From: Peptococcus niger
GTDB taxonomy: Bacteria; Bacillota; Peptococcia; Peptococcales; Peptococcaceae
Assembly: GCF_900101835.1 (NCBI RefSeq)
Contig: NZ_FNAF01000002.1
Span: 1 to 64,000, forward strand
Direction: 5' to 3'
DNA: 64,000 nt
Shown one piece after another: positions 33,066 to 41,486 of the stretch. The notes beneath the pieces are model-generated. The model ran no database searches. It saw only the letters and a program-made list of their open reading frames with translations, and was not told the DNA's origin. A program made the position numbers and the translations under genes. Position 1 is the first letter of the stretch. Each line of letters begins with the position of its first letter.

Positions 33066-34079
33066 TTGGAGCAACCGGCAGCCGATGAGCTGATTCGCCT
33101 GTATGATTTATCGAAAACCTTTCGCGTGAAAGGCAACACCATCACAGCCCTGGAAAACATCAATTTAAGCATTGCCCCCGGCGAGATTTTTGGGATTATC
33201 GGCATGAGTGGTGCCGGAAAATCAACGCTGGTGCGGTGCATGAATTTTCTCGAACGGCCCAGCGCCGGCGGCGTTATCTTTGACGGCCAGGATTTGGGAA
33301 CCCTGTCTGCCCGTCGCTTGCGTGAAGTCCGCCGGCAAATGGGCATGATCTTCCAGCAGTTTAACTTGCTGATGCAGCGGACGGCCTTGCAAAATGTCTG
33401 CTTTCCCTTGGAAATTGCCGGCACCAGCGGCGAAGAAGCCAAGCGCCGAGGCCTGGAACTCTTGGAAATTGTCGGCCTGAGTGAACGGGTCCATGCCTAT
33501 CCGGCCCAGCTCTCCGGCGGTCAAAAACAGCGGGTAGCCATCGCCCGTGCCCTGGCCTCCGACCCCAAGGTGCTCTTGTGCGATGAAGCCACCTCCGCCT
33601 TGGACCCGCAGACCACCGATTCCATTTTGGCCTTGTTGAAAGACCTGTCCAAGCGGATGGGGCTGACCGTTATCGTCATTACCCATGAGATGCGGGTGAT
33701 TGAAGAAATCTGCACCCGGGTGGCTGTCATTGCAGACCACCATATTGCCGAGGTAGGCACGGTGAAGGAGGTCTTTACCCAACCCAAGACAGAAGCGGCG
33801 CGGCGCCTGGTCTATCGTGAAGAGGGCGACCCGATCAACTTCAAAGACACGGAAGGGACCCAGCTGCGGATCACCTTTGAAGGCGGCGATGCCTTTGAAC
33901 CCATCTTGGCCGAACTCATCCTGGAAACGCGGGAGCCGGTGAACATCCTGCACGCAGATACGCGGGTCATTGATGATTGTGTCTACGGTCAAATGGTCAT
34001 CCAATTGCCGCCGACATCCGACGTTTACCGGGTGCGGCGTTACCTGCAAGCACAAGGCGTTTCGGTAGAGGAGGTGTAG
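33066..34079 (+). CDS. metN: Methionine ABC transporter ATP-binding protein
   Basis: ATPase of the MetNIQ methionine importer, 337 residues. Walker A GMSGAGKST (about 47-55), Q-loop MIFQQFNLL, signature LSGGQKQRVAIARAL, Walker B VLLCDEATSALDP and switch His in VITHEMRV are intact. The last 90 residues form the NIL/ACT-like regulatory domain found in MetN (from about 250), which in E. coli binds methionine and inhibits transport. The start codon is TTG at 33066 behind AAGGAG, 6 bp after metA. Confidence 0.95.
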   Translation: MEQPAADELIRLYDLSKTFRVKGNTITALENINLSIAPGEIFGIIGMSGAGKSTLVRCMNFLERPSAGGVIFDGQDLGTLSARRLREVRRQMGMIFQQFNLLMQRTALQNVCFPLEIAGTSGEEAKRRGLELLEIVGLSERVHAYPAQLSGGQKQRVAIARALASDPKVLLCDEATSALDPQTTDSILALLKDLSKRMGLTVIVITHEMRVIEEICTRVAVIADHHIAEVGTVKEVFTQPKTEAARRLVYREEGDPINFKDTEGTQLRITFEGGDAFEPILAELILETREPVNILHADTRVIDDCVYGQMVIQLPPTSDVYRVRRYLQAQGVSVEEV

Positions 34080-34083
34080 CGCC

Positions 34084-34755
34084 ATGTTTGATGCCCAATA
34101 TATTCAAATGCTCTGGGACAACACCGTCATTACCATCGGCGTTACCCTGGCAACAACGCTTATATCCTACGTCATTGGCATCCCCCTGGGTGTTTTCTTG
34201 ATCACCAGCGCCAAAGATGGGATTCACCCCATGCCGGCCGTCAACTGGCTGGTTGGTGGCGTGGTCAACGTCTTGCGGTCTGTGCCCTTTTTAATTCTCT
34301 TCATAGCCATCACCCCCCTGACCCGGGCAGTGGTGCAAACCACCATCGGCCCCAAGGCGATGACCTTCGGCTTGGTCGTCAGCGCCGCCCCCTTTGTGGC
34401 GCGGCTGGTGGAACAGAGCCTTCTAGAAGTGGACGGCGGCGTCATTGAAGCAGCCCAATCCATGGGCGCCAGCAATGGTCAAATCGTTCGCAAGGTGCTC
34501 CTGGTGGAAGCGGTTCCGTCCTTGGTCACCGGGTCCCTGGTAGCGGCCACCACCATCCTGGGCTATTCAGCCATGGCCGGCTTTGTCGGCGGCGGCGGCT
34601 TGGGGGATGTGGCCATCAAGTACGGCTATTACCGCTATGAAAACGTGACCATGATCATTACCGTGGTTATCCTGGTGCTGCTGGTGCAAATCATTCAAAG
34701 CGTCGGCATGCGGATCGTCAAGAAAAGTGATAAACGCAGCAAGGACGCTGCGTAA
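34084..34755 (+). CDS. metI: Methionine ABC transporter permease
   Basis: Membrane subunit of MetNIQ, 223 residues with five predicted helices. The coupling motif is EAAQSMGASNGQIVRKVLLVEAVP shortened here as EAAQSMGAS...KVLL at about 120-140, and the family pattern TIGVTLATTLISYVIGIPLG starts helix 1. TTILGYSAMAGFVGGGGLGD near the C-terminal third is typical of MetI. It starts 4 bp after metN (GGAGGTG in the end of metN) and is followed by metQ. All parts appear intact. Confidence 0.94.
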   Translation: MFDAQYIQMLWDNTVITIGVTLATTLISYVIGIPLGVFLITSAKDGIHPMPAVNWLVGGVVNVLRSVPFLILFIAITPLTRAVVQTTIGPKAMTFGLVVSAAPFVARLVEQSLLEVDGGVIEAAQSMGASNGQIVRKVLLVEAVPSLVTGSLVAATTILGYSAMAGFVGGGGLGDVAIKYGYYRYENVTMIITVVILVLLVQIIQSVGMRIVKKSDKRSKDAA

Positions 34756-34815
34756 CAACCCGTTGGAACGGGTATAGAATAGGAAAATGTTGTGCAAATC
34801 AAGGAGGAAAAAAAC

Positions 34816-35709
34816 ATGTCATTTAAGAAAACCTTTGTAACCCTGTTGGCAGCCCTTGTGGCCGTCGGTGCCTTGACCGCTTGCGGCGGTCAGCAACCGG
34901 CAAGCAGCGAGGCCAATTCCGCCCCGGCAGCTTCCGGGGATGATAAGGTCATCACCATCGGCGCCAGCCCGGCCCCCCATCAAGAAATTCTCAACGCCCT
35001 GGCAGCAGACTTTGAAAAAGAAGGCTACACCCTGAAAGTCAAAGAATTCACCGACTACGTGCTGCCCAACAAGGCCCTCAACGACGGTGAAATCGATGCC
35101 AACTTCTTCCAACACAAGCCCTTCCTGGATAATTTCAACAAAGAAAACAAAACCGATTTGAAAACGGTCGCCTTTATCCATTATGAACCGATGGCTATCT
35201 TCCCCGGCAAAACCAATAGCCTGGACGCCTTGAAAGACGGCGATAAAATTGCCGTTCCGAACGATACCTCCAATGAAGCCCGCGCCCTGCTCCTGCTTCA
35301 GGATAATGGCCTGATCAAGCTCAAAGAGGGCAGCGACTTGAACGCCACCGTACGCGACATTGAAGACAACCCGAAAAAACTGGAAATCGTTGAAATGGAA
35401 GCCGCACAAATCCCCCGGGCCTTGCCGGACGTGGCCCTGGCCGTCATCAACGGCAACTTCGCCATCGCTTCCGATATTAACTTTGACAGCAACCTGGCCG
35501 TTGAAGACCCGAACTCCCTGGCTGCTAAAGCCTATGCGAACATCATCGCCGTTCGTGCAGACGATGTGGACAGCCCGAAAACCAAGGCCCTGGTCAAAGT
35601 CCTGACCTCCGATGCCGCCAAGAAAGTCATCACAGACAAATACAAGGGCACCGTTATCCCGGTGAACAACGATGACGTTGAAGCCTATTTTGCAGATAAA
35701 GACAAATAA
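34816..35709 (+). CDS. metQ: Methionine-binding lipoprotein (NlpA/MetQ family)
   Basis: Lipid-anchored substrate-binding protein of MetNIQ, 297 residues. The signal peptide ends in the lipobox GALTACGG; a Ser/Ala/Pro linker follows, then the NlpA domain: ITIGASPAPHQEILN, FTDYVLPNKALNDGEIDAN shortened by one residue relative to many, NFFQHKPFLDNF and HYEPMAIFPGK. ATG 34816 follows AAGGAGG; a longer frame from 34792 begins before that site. It is the last gene of the SAM-I operon, just before a strong terminator. Confidence 0.95.
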   Translation: MSFKKTFVTLLAALVAVGALTACGGQQPASSEANSAPAASGDDKVITIGASPAPHQEILNALAADFEKEGYTLKVKEFTDYVLPNKALNDGEIDANFFQHKPFLDNFNKENKTDLKTVAFIHYEPMAIFPGKTNSLDALKDGDKIAVPNDTSNEARALLLLQDNGLIKLKEGSDLNATVRDIEDNPKKLEIVEMEAAQIPRALPDVALAVINGNFAIASDINFDSNLAVEDPNSLAAKAYANIIAVRADDVDSPKTKALVKVLTSDAAKKVITDKYKGTVIPVNNDDVEAYFADKDK

Positions 35710-35723
35710 TCCTTTGCTGAACC

Positions 35724-35767
35724 AAAAAATCCTCCCTTGCCATGAAAATGGCGCGGGAGGATTTTTT
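35724..35767 (+). terminator. Terminator of the methionine operon
   Basis: AAAATCCTCCC pairs with GGGAGGATTTT around a CCAT/ATGG inner stem, followed by Ts. Confidence 0.85.
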
Positions 35768-35795
35768 ATCGCTGAGAAAGATGCCGGGTGGCGGT

Positions 35796-36410
35796 CTATT
35801 GGCCGCCTGTTGCCAGTCGGCGGAGGTCAGCCCGGACAATGCGACGCGCCTTGTCGATGTAATTCAAGGCAGCCTCTGTGCGCAAATAGCGCGGGTCCAG
35901 CGCAGCATCGCCAAAGCGGAGCCGGTCTAAGGCATCGGCGTCTTTTAAAAGCCGCCAGACGGTCAGGTAGTCCTTTTCATCGGGCAAGTGGTGAAAGTGG
36001 TTGATGGCCAGCGCATCATTCCGGTCGTGCAAGGCAATGGCTGCATAGACCGGGCCGCTGAAGGGGTGGTCGTGGGCCAGGGCGTATTGACGGTAATAGC
36101 GGGCGGCCCGCAAGCCGTGCCCCACATCGTAGCCATCGTCTTGCCGGCGGCTATCGTGAAAAACAGCAGAGAGGGCTGCATCATAGACCAGGCCTTCCGT
36201 CACCTGCTCAGCTGTCCCAATTACCAGTGTAAATAAGAGAACCCGGGCACAATGCCGGTAGGTGTGGTGCAGGCTGCCGGTCCAACTGAAGTGAACCTCC
36301 CGGCACAAAAAATGATAAAATCGGTTGAAGAGGGGCACCGCCGGTTGAGGCAGCTCAGCGGCCAACCGGCTGGCCGGGTCAAGGGATGGATTTTCAACAA
36401 CAAGGCTCAT
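35796..36410 (-). CDS. HD-domain phosphohydrolase
   Basis: Predicted metal-dependent phosphohydrolase, 204 residues. Metal-ligand motifs of the HD superfamily are visible: His in SLHHTYRHCARV (about 50), the HD pair in SAVFHDSRRQDDG (about 87), His-Asp in AIALHDRND and the final Asp in LLKDADALDRLRF (about 160). The DADALDRLRFGD segment is usual in bacterial HD proteins acting on nucleotides or similar phosphate esters; the substrate is unknown. ATG 36410 follows GGAAGGAG. It is transcribed towards the metQ terminator, alone. Confidence 0.8.
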   Translation of the reverse strand: MSLVVENPSLDPASRLAAELPQPAVPLFNRFYHFLCREVHFSWTGSLHHTYRHCARVLLFTLVIGTAEQVTEGLVYDAALSAVFHDSRRQDDGYDVGHGLRAARYYRQYALAHDHPFSGPVYAAIALHDRNDALAINHFHHLPDEKDYLTVWRLLKDADALDRLRFGDAALDPRYLRTEAALNYIDKARRIVRADLRRLATGGQ

Positions 36411-36573
36411 AAACACCAGGCTCCTTCCATAGAAGTGGTTTGCTAACATCAGGATAACTTAAAATAAGGGTCATTAAAAGAGCAAGGGGCCATCCCACGA
36501 AACTTTTACAAGCAGCATACTTTATATAAATTTTTAAAGCTGGCCTTCCTGTATTTCGTCGGCTGGGTAAGTA

Positions 36574-36582
36574 TGCTACAAT
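36574..36582 (+). promoter_or_regulatory. Extended -10 element before the DUF5693 gene
   Basis: TGCTACAAT lies 36 bp before the start; the -35 is weak (TTTCGT-like). Confidence 0.45.
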
Positions 36583-36617
36583 ATGGTGGATATTTGATGT
36601 GAAAATTGGAGGCATAT

Positions 36618-38645
36618 ATGGCTGAGAAAAAATGGATTCAATGGGCTGAGCGCGGGGCGATTGTCTTGATTGTGCTGGCGCTGCTTTTATCTGTTGGGGT
36701 GGCGGTCAAGCGCCTGTCTGTGGAAGGGCAGGATAAGGCTGTCAACCTGCTGGTCAATGAGACGGATGTGCGGACCCTGGCCGGCGGCAACCAAAAGAGC
36801 GATGCGGAGATGCTGGCTTTATTGAAGCAGCACGGGGTCAGCCAGATCCTGTTTAAGGAAGAATCTTTAGGCGGGTTGGCAGATGAAGGTAAGATTGGCA
36901 TCTTTCAAGGACAGAATGTCTTGAATGTGCGCGACGCCTCGCGGTTGCCGGCCTTTAAGCCGGACGATGCGGTACGGTATATCGTTATTTATGATGAGAC
37001 CTGGCGCGATCAAATCAAGCGGGAAATCATGGCCAAGGTCCATGGGGCGACGCTTATGGCGGGTAAGGACGGTCAGTATGACGTGATTGCGGTGCCCTCC
37101 ATGATTACGCAAAATCCTCAGGAAGAGGAAATGGCGGCGGATGCGGTGGACACCATCGGCGTGGGCTACGATTATGACCTGATGCAGCAGGTGGCCGATC
37201 AGGATATGGGCGTGGCGGTGCAGGTTCGCACCTGGCGCGGTAATGATGACAAGGCCTATCGGCAGTTGAAGGAAGATTTGGCGGCAGTGCCGAACTTGGC
37301 CCTGGTCTTGATGAACGATAAGGTGGTTCCCGGCTTTCCTGAGCATATGGACAGCCTGCATGCGGTCCTGACCAATGACAAGGGGCATCCGACGGTTCCC
37401 CTGGGCATTGTGGAATTTTCCAAGCAAGCCGGTCTGAACCGACTGGGCATTATGCTGGATAAGGATGTGGTGCGGGTGCACACCATTTCCAATGCGGAAA
37501 TGAGCGAGTTCCAGGGCGATACAGAGGAAGAACGGCTGCAAGGGGAGGCGCAGGCGATTGACCGCTGGAATTTAGCGGTGCGCGAACGGAATATGCGGGG
37601 TCTTCTGGTGCGGTTTTTTGAAATTGCCGAGCCGGGCTATGCCTTGAAGATGAATTTGAATTACCTGGATAAGATTTGCGAGAATTTAACGGCGGATGGC
37701 TTTAAAATCGCTGCCCCCTATAAGGGACTGGCGCCGGTGGAGACCCCCTTGTGGCAGCAAGGGCTTATCGGCTTGGGCATTGTCGGCGGGGTCTTTTTGC
37801 TCCTGCGGCGCCTGAGGCTTGAAAAGCTGGCCTTGGCGGCGGCCCTGCTTTTGGCCCTTGGCTGGGTCGGCGCCTTGGCCCTTATGCCGGTGCTGGCGCT
37901 CAAGGGCATGGCCTTTATCAGTGTGGTGACCTTCCCGACCCTTTCGGCGCTGATTTTTATGCCCTATGCGACAGACCGGTTCGGTAAGGCGGTGGGCCGG
38001 CTCCTGCTTTTATGCGGCTGCAGCTTTATCGGCGCAGTCCTGACGGTTGGCCTCCTGTCCAGCCAGCTCTTTATGCTGAAGTTGGATCAATTTTCCGGGG
38101 TTAAGCTGGCGCATGTGATTCCCCTTCTGGTAGTGCCGGCGGTGCTCTTTATCTGGGATCAGGAGGACCCGCGCGAGACGGTCAAGGCCCTTTGCCAAAA
38201 GCTGGTGGACTACCGTTACCTGGCCTTGTTCGGACTGGCGGCGGTGGCGCTGGCGATTTACGTCAGCCGCACCGGCAACGATTCAGCGGCCATCAGCGAT
38301 ACGGAAATGGGCTTTCGCCAATGGCTGACGGATGTTTTGTCCGTGCGGCCGCGGTCGAAAGAATTTTTAATCGGCTATCCCTTTACCCTGGCCTGGTTTT
38401 TGCTGGCCCGCAAGCGGGCCTCCTTTTGGCTGATGAGCCTACCGCTGGTGATTGGTCAGGTATCCTTGGTCAATACTTACGCCCACATTCATACGCCGCT
38501 GGCGATCAGCCTATGGCGCAGTGGCAACGGGCTCTTAGTGGGGATTCTTTTATCGGCTGTTTTATGGGGCGGTTTTCTGCTGTGCCGGCGCCTTTGGCAA
38601 AAGTATGGGGATAAACCGCCACGGATGAAAGGAGGGCAGGCATGA
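36618..38645 (+). CDS. Large multi-spanning membrane protein, DUF5693-like
   Basis: Membrane protein of unknown function, 675 residues. One N-terminal helix (about 12-32) precedes a soluble extracytoplasmic region of some 340 residues with alternating alpha/beta pattern (LLKQHGVSQILFKEESLGGL, FKPDDAVRYIVIYDETW cut here for length), followed by about nine membrane helices from residue 375 to the end. It resembles the DUF5693 family found beside csaB in Clostridia. The TGA overlaps the csaB ATG, so it probably acts with it in making or exporting wall polysaccharide; that role is inferred from position only. ATG 36618 follows TTGGAGG. Confidence 0.65.
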   Translation: MAEKKWIQWAERGAIVLIVLALLLSVGVAVKRLSVEGQDKAVNLLVNETDVRTLAGGNQKSDAEMLALLKQHGVSQILFKEESLGGLADEGKIGIFQGQNVLNVRDASRLPAFKPDDAVRYIVIYDETWRDQIKREIMAKVHGATLMAGKDGQYDVIAVPSMITQNPQEEEMAADAVDTIGVGYDYDLMQQVADQDMGVAVQVRTWRGNDDKAYRQLKEDLAAVPNLALVLMNDKVVPGFPEHMDSLHAVLTNDKGHPTVPLGIVEFSKQAGLNRLGIMLDKDVVRVHTISNAEMSEFQGDTEEERLQGEAQAIDRWNLAVRERNMRGLLVRFFEIAEPGYALKMNLNYLDKICENLTADGFKIAAPYKGLAPVETPLWQQGLIGLGIVGGVFLLLRRLRLEKLALAAALLLALGWVGALALMPVLALKGMAFISVVTFPTLSALIFMPYATDRFGKAVGRLLLLCGCSFIGAVLTVGLLSSQLFMLKLDQFSGVKLAHVIPLLVVPAVLFIWDQEDPRETVKALCQKLVDYRYLALFGLAAVALAIYVSRTGNDSAAISDTEMGFRQWLTDVLSVRPRSKEFLIGYPFTLAWFLLARKRASFWLMSLPLVIGQVSLVNTYAHIHTPLAISLWRSGNGLLVGILLSAVLWGGFLLCRRLWQKYGDKPPRMKGGQA

Positions 38646-39718
38646 TGCGGGTCACTTTAAGCGGCTATTACGGCTTTAACAACGCAGGCGACGATGCGGT
38701 TTGTGAATCGGTCATTGCCGCCTTGCGCCAAGAAATGCCGGAAGTGGACATTACCCTTTTGTCCAACGAACCCCAGGCCAGCCGCAGCCAGTTTGGGGTT
38801 GATGCGGTTAACCGCTGGCAGGTGCGGGCGGCGGTGAAGGCCTTGTGGCAGAGCGACTTGCTGATTTCAGGCGGCGGCAGCCTCTTGCAGGATGTGACCA
38901 GCAAGCGGGGCTTTTGGTATTATTTGGCGGTCATCCTCTTGGCCCGCCTGATGCGGGTGCCGGTTTTGGTATACGGCCAGGGCGTCGGGCCCTTGACCGA
39001 TGGGCTTAACCGTCGGCTGACAGCGGCGGTGCTGAACCGCACGCAAACGGTGACGGTGCGGGACATGGGCAGCCGGGACCTGTTAAAAGACATCGGCGTC
39101 CGGCAGCCTGTCCTGCTGACCGCCGATCCGGTCCTGGGCTTTGCGCCAGAGGGCGGTCGACCGGCGCGGACGCTTTTGGCCCAGGCCGGTATTTACGGCG
39201 ACCGGCCGCTGATTATTTGCGCGCCGCGGCCCTGGCAGGAGGTGGACCGGGTGAAGGCCTTTGCCGGTGGCTTGGACGCCTTGGTGCAGAAGGGCTATGC
39301 GGTGGCGCTTTTGCCGATGCAGCCGGAAGAAGACTTGCCCCTTTGCCAGGCGGTTGTCGGCCATATGACAGAGCGGGCCCATCTCTTGACCGACCGCTAC
39401 ACCCTGGCAGAGCTCTTTGACATGTTGGCAGCGGCAGACCTGGTCATCGCCATGCGCCTGCATGCCTTAATCATCGGGGCAGCGGCAAACTGTGCCCTCT
39501 TGGCCCTGCCCTATGACCCGAAGGTCAGCGCTTTTATGGCGCGGACGAAGGCCGGTCTGGTCCTCCCCCTGACAGACTTAACTGCGGAAGAACTGTCGGC
39601 CAATGCACAGGCGGCCCTGGTTTTGGGGGCCTGCCCGGAAGAACGGCTGGGTATTTTACGGAACCTGGCCCGGCTGCCGGCGGTTTTGGCAAAAAAGATG
39701 ATAAATCCGCGCAGATAG
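38642..39718 (+). CDS. csaB: Polysaccharide pyruvyl transferase CsaB
   Basis: Adds ketal-linked pyruvate to the secondary cell-wall polysaccharide, creating the ligand to which SLH domains bind. The 358-residue protein begins with the family pattern VTLSGYYGFNNAGDDAV, then SGGGSLLQDVTS, VYGQGVGPL, CAPRPW and AMRLHALIIGA; all are diagnostic for the CsaB branch. ATG 38642 overlaps the preceding stop (ATGA), with a second ATG at 38645. Together with the SLH protein at the left edge of the window it indicates a pyruvylated-polymer anchoring system. Confidence 0.92.
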   Translation: MMRVTLSGYYGFNNAGDDAVCESVIAALRQEMPEVDITLLSNEPQASRSQFGVDAVNRWQVRAAVKALWQSDLLISGGGSLLQDVTSKRGFWYYLAVILLARLMRVPVLVYGQGVGPLTDGLNRRLTAAVLNRTQTVTVRDMGSRDLLKDIGVRQPVLLTADPVLGFAPEGGRPARTLLAQAGIYGDRPLIICAPRPWQEVDRVKAFAGGLDALVQKGYAVALLPMQPEEDLPLCQAVVGHMTERAHLLTDRYTLAELFDMLAAADLVIAMRLHALIIGAAANCALLALPYDPKVSAFMARTKAGLVLPLTDLTAEELSANAQAALVLGACPEERLGILRNLARLPAVLAKKMINPRR

Positions 39719-39719
39719 G

Positions 39720-39748
39720 TTGAAATAGCAGAAAAATACCTTTACAAT
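39720..39748 (+). promoter_or_regulatory. Promoter of the wecA/tagO-like gene
   Basis: TTGAAA and TACAAT at 17 bp, beginning just after the csaB stop. Confidence 0.65.
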
Positions 39749-39781
39749 GCCTATAGAGATTATGATAATGGAAGTGTTGCA

Positions 39782-40843
39782 ATGATATCAGACAGCCTTT
39801 TGATCAATATCCTTTGGGTGACGGTGGGCGCTTTTTTATTGACGGCCTTTTTAGTGCCTTTGGTAAAACTTTTGGCCTTCCGCATCGGGGCTGTGGACAA
39901 ACCGAACCAGCGCAAGGTGCACACCAAGGTGATGCCGCGTATGGGCGGCTTGGCCATCTATGCGGCCTACTGGGTTGCCACTTTTTTGGCGCTGCCGGCA
40001 GACCGGCCCCTGGTGGGTGCATTTTTAGGGGCGACCCTCCTGGTCTTTGTGGGCATTGTCGATGATATGACGGATATGCCTGCCAAACTCAAACTTTTAG
40101 GGCAGATTATCGCGGCCGGCATCGCTTGTGCCGGTGGCGTGCGGATTGAATTTGTGACCGGTTTCATCGGCGCAGACCTGCTCAACCTGGCCTGGCTGTC
40201 GGTGCCGGTTTCCATTATTTGGATGGTGGCCATTATCAACGCCATCAACCTGATTGACGGCCTGGACGGCTTGGCGGCCGGGGTATCCTGTATTGCCGCC
40301 GTCAGCATGGCCATTGTCGCCTTGCAGAATCAGGATGTCCATATGGCCCTCATGGCCGTCGGCCTGGCGGGGGCAGCCCTGGGATTTCTGCTGTATAATT
40401 TCCACCCGGCTTCTATTTTTATGGGCGATACGGGCAGCATGTTTTTAGGCTACATGCTGGCGGTGATTTCCATTCACAGCGCCTCAAAGGGGCTCACCGT
40501 GGTTTCCGTTTTTATCCCTATCTTAATTTTAGGGGTGCCGATTTTCGACACGCTGTTCGCCATCATCCGCCGCAGCTTGGCGGGCCAACCGATTTTTGAA
40601 GCGGACAAGGCGCACTTGCACCATTGCCTGCTGCGGATGGGGCTTTCCCACCGCAATACGGTTTTGCTGATTTACGCCATCAGCGCCGGTCTTTCTCTGG
40701 CGGCTTTGGTGGTCAACTCATTGACAACGGCCAAAGGCTTTTTGGTCTTTGTGCTGGTTCTTCTACTGGTGCTCTACGGCGCACATCGCCTGGGCATCTT
40801 GGGGAAGGCTAATCAAATCAACCAAAAGGAGCAAAAAAAATGA
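39782..40843 (+). CDS. Undecaprenyl-phosphate GlcNAc-1-phosphate transferase (WecA/TagO/MraY family)
   Basis: Integral membrane enzyme that puts the first sugar phosphate on undecaprenyl phosphate, starting wall-polymer synthesis. The 353-residue protein has about ten helices. Family motifs: KVMPRMGGLAIY near 45, GIVDDMTDMPAKLKLLGQ (about 85-102), the metal-binding NAINLIDGLDGLAAG (about 150-164), FMGDTGSMFLGY and the C-terminal KAHLHHCLLRMG. The HLHH motif distinguishes the WecA/TagO branch from MraY. The ribosome site is weak (GGAAGTG). It overlaps the SH3-protein gene by ATGA and stands beside csaB, so it probably initiates the SLH-binding polymer. Confidence 0.88.
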   Translation: MISDSLLINILWVTVGAFLLTAFLVPLVKLLAFRIGAVDKPNQRKVHTKVMPRMGGLAIYAAYWVATFLALPADRPLVGAFLGATLLVFVGIVDDMTDMPAKLKLLGQIIAAGIACAGGVRIEFVTGFIGADLLNLAWLSVPVSIIWMVAIINAINLIDGLDGLAAGVSCIAAVSMAIVALQNQDVHMALMAVGLAGAALGFLLYNFHPASIFMGDTGSMFLGYMLAVISIHSASKGLTVVSVFIPILILGVPIFDTLFAIIRRSLAGQPIFEADKAHLHHCLLRMGLSHRNTVLLIYAISAGLSLAALVVNSLTTAKGFLVFVLVLLLVLYGAHRLGILGKANQINQKEQKK

Positions 40844-41397
40844 AAGTGAAAAACATCCTAATTGCCTTAGCCATTGCCATTGTCATCGGACTGGCACTGG
40901 GGAGTATCATCGCTTATACCAGCGGTGCCTTGTTCGGACCGAAAGACCCCCTCGTCACAACGTCCTCGTCTGATGTGGATACCTCTTTGGTGGACGCTTC
41001 CGAACTTGAAAACAAACAGAAAAAAGAAGCGCGGGCCAAAGCGGAAAAAGCGATTGCCGATGCTAAAAAGCAGGACAATAAAACGGAACAATCCAAATCC
41101 AGCAAGAAAAACAGCTCTAACGAAGGCCAAGCAGAGCAACAGGCCCAGCAGGGTACGACTCAGGCTGCCGCACCGCAGCAAAATCAGCAGCAGCAAGCCT
41201 CTGGCGGCAGCGCCACCATCAATGTTCAAGGCGCCGATTTGAACATGCGGGCCGCAGCTGATCCGTCGGCCACCATCGTCGGCAGTGTCAGCAACGGCAC
41301 CCAGGTCAACGTCTTGGAACGTGCCAACGGCATGGTTCACATTCAAACCGGTGACGGCCGTCAGGCATGGGTTGCCGAAGGCTATGTCAACGGCTAA
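40840..41397 (+). CDS. Membrane-anchored protein with C-terminal bacterial SH3 domain
   Basis: Predicted wall-associated protein of 185 residues. A single membrane helix (about 6-27) is followed by a long low-complexity linker: Lys/Glu/Ala-rich coiled region (about 55-95) and Gln/Ala/Ser-rich stretch. It ends in an SH3b domain (about 125-185) with NMRAAADPSATIVGSVSNG and WVAEGYVNG. Such domains bind cell-wall peptides. AAAAGGAG ends the preceding gene and the start overlaps its stop. It has no catalytic domain, so a structural or wall-sensing role is likely. Confidence 0.8.
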   Translation: MKVKNILIALAIAIVIGLALGSIIAYTSGALFGPKDPLVTTSSSDVDTSLVDASELENKQKKEARAKAEKAIADAKKQDNKTEQSKSSKKNSSNEGQAEQQAQQGTTQAAAPQQNQQQQASGGSATINVQGADLNMRAAADPSATIVGSVSNGTQVNVLERANGMVHIQTGDGRQAWVAEGYVNG

Positions 41398-41440
41398 GGC
41401 CGGATGAAAAAGGCCCAGCCTCTGCTGTAAAATGACCAAT

Positions 41441-41478
41441 AAAAATATCCTTACCCGAGGGGGTAAGGATATTTTTTT
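41441..41478. terminator. Bidirectional terminator
   Basis: AAAAATATCCTTACCC pairs with GGGTAAGGATATTTTT around a 4-nt loop; it serves both convergent transcripts. Confidence 0.9.
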
Positions 41479-41486
41479 ATGGGCGC

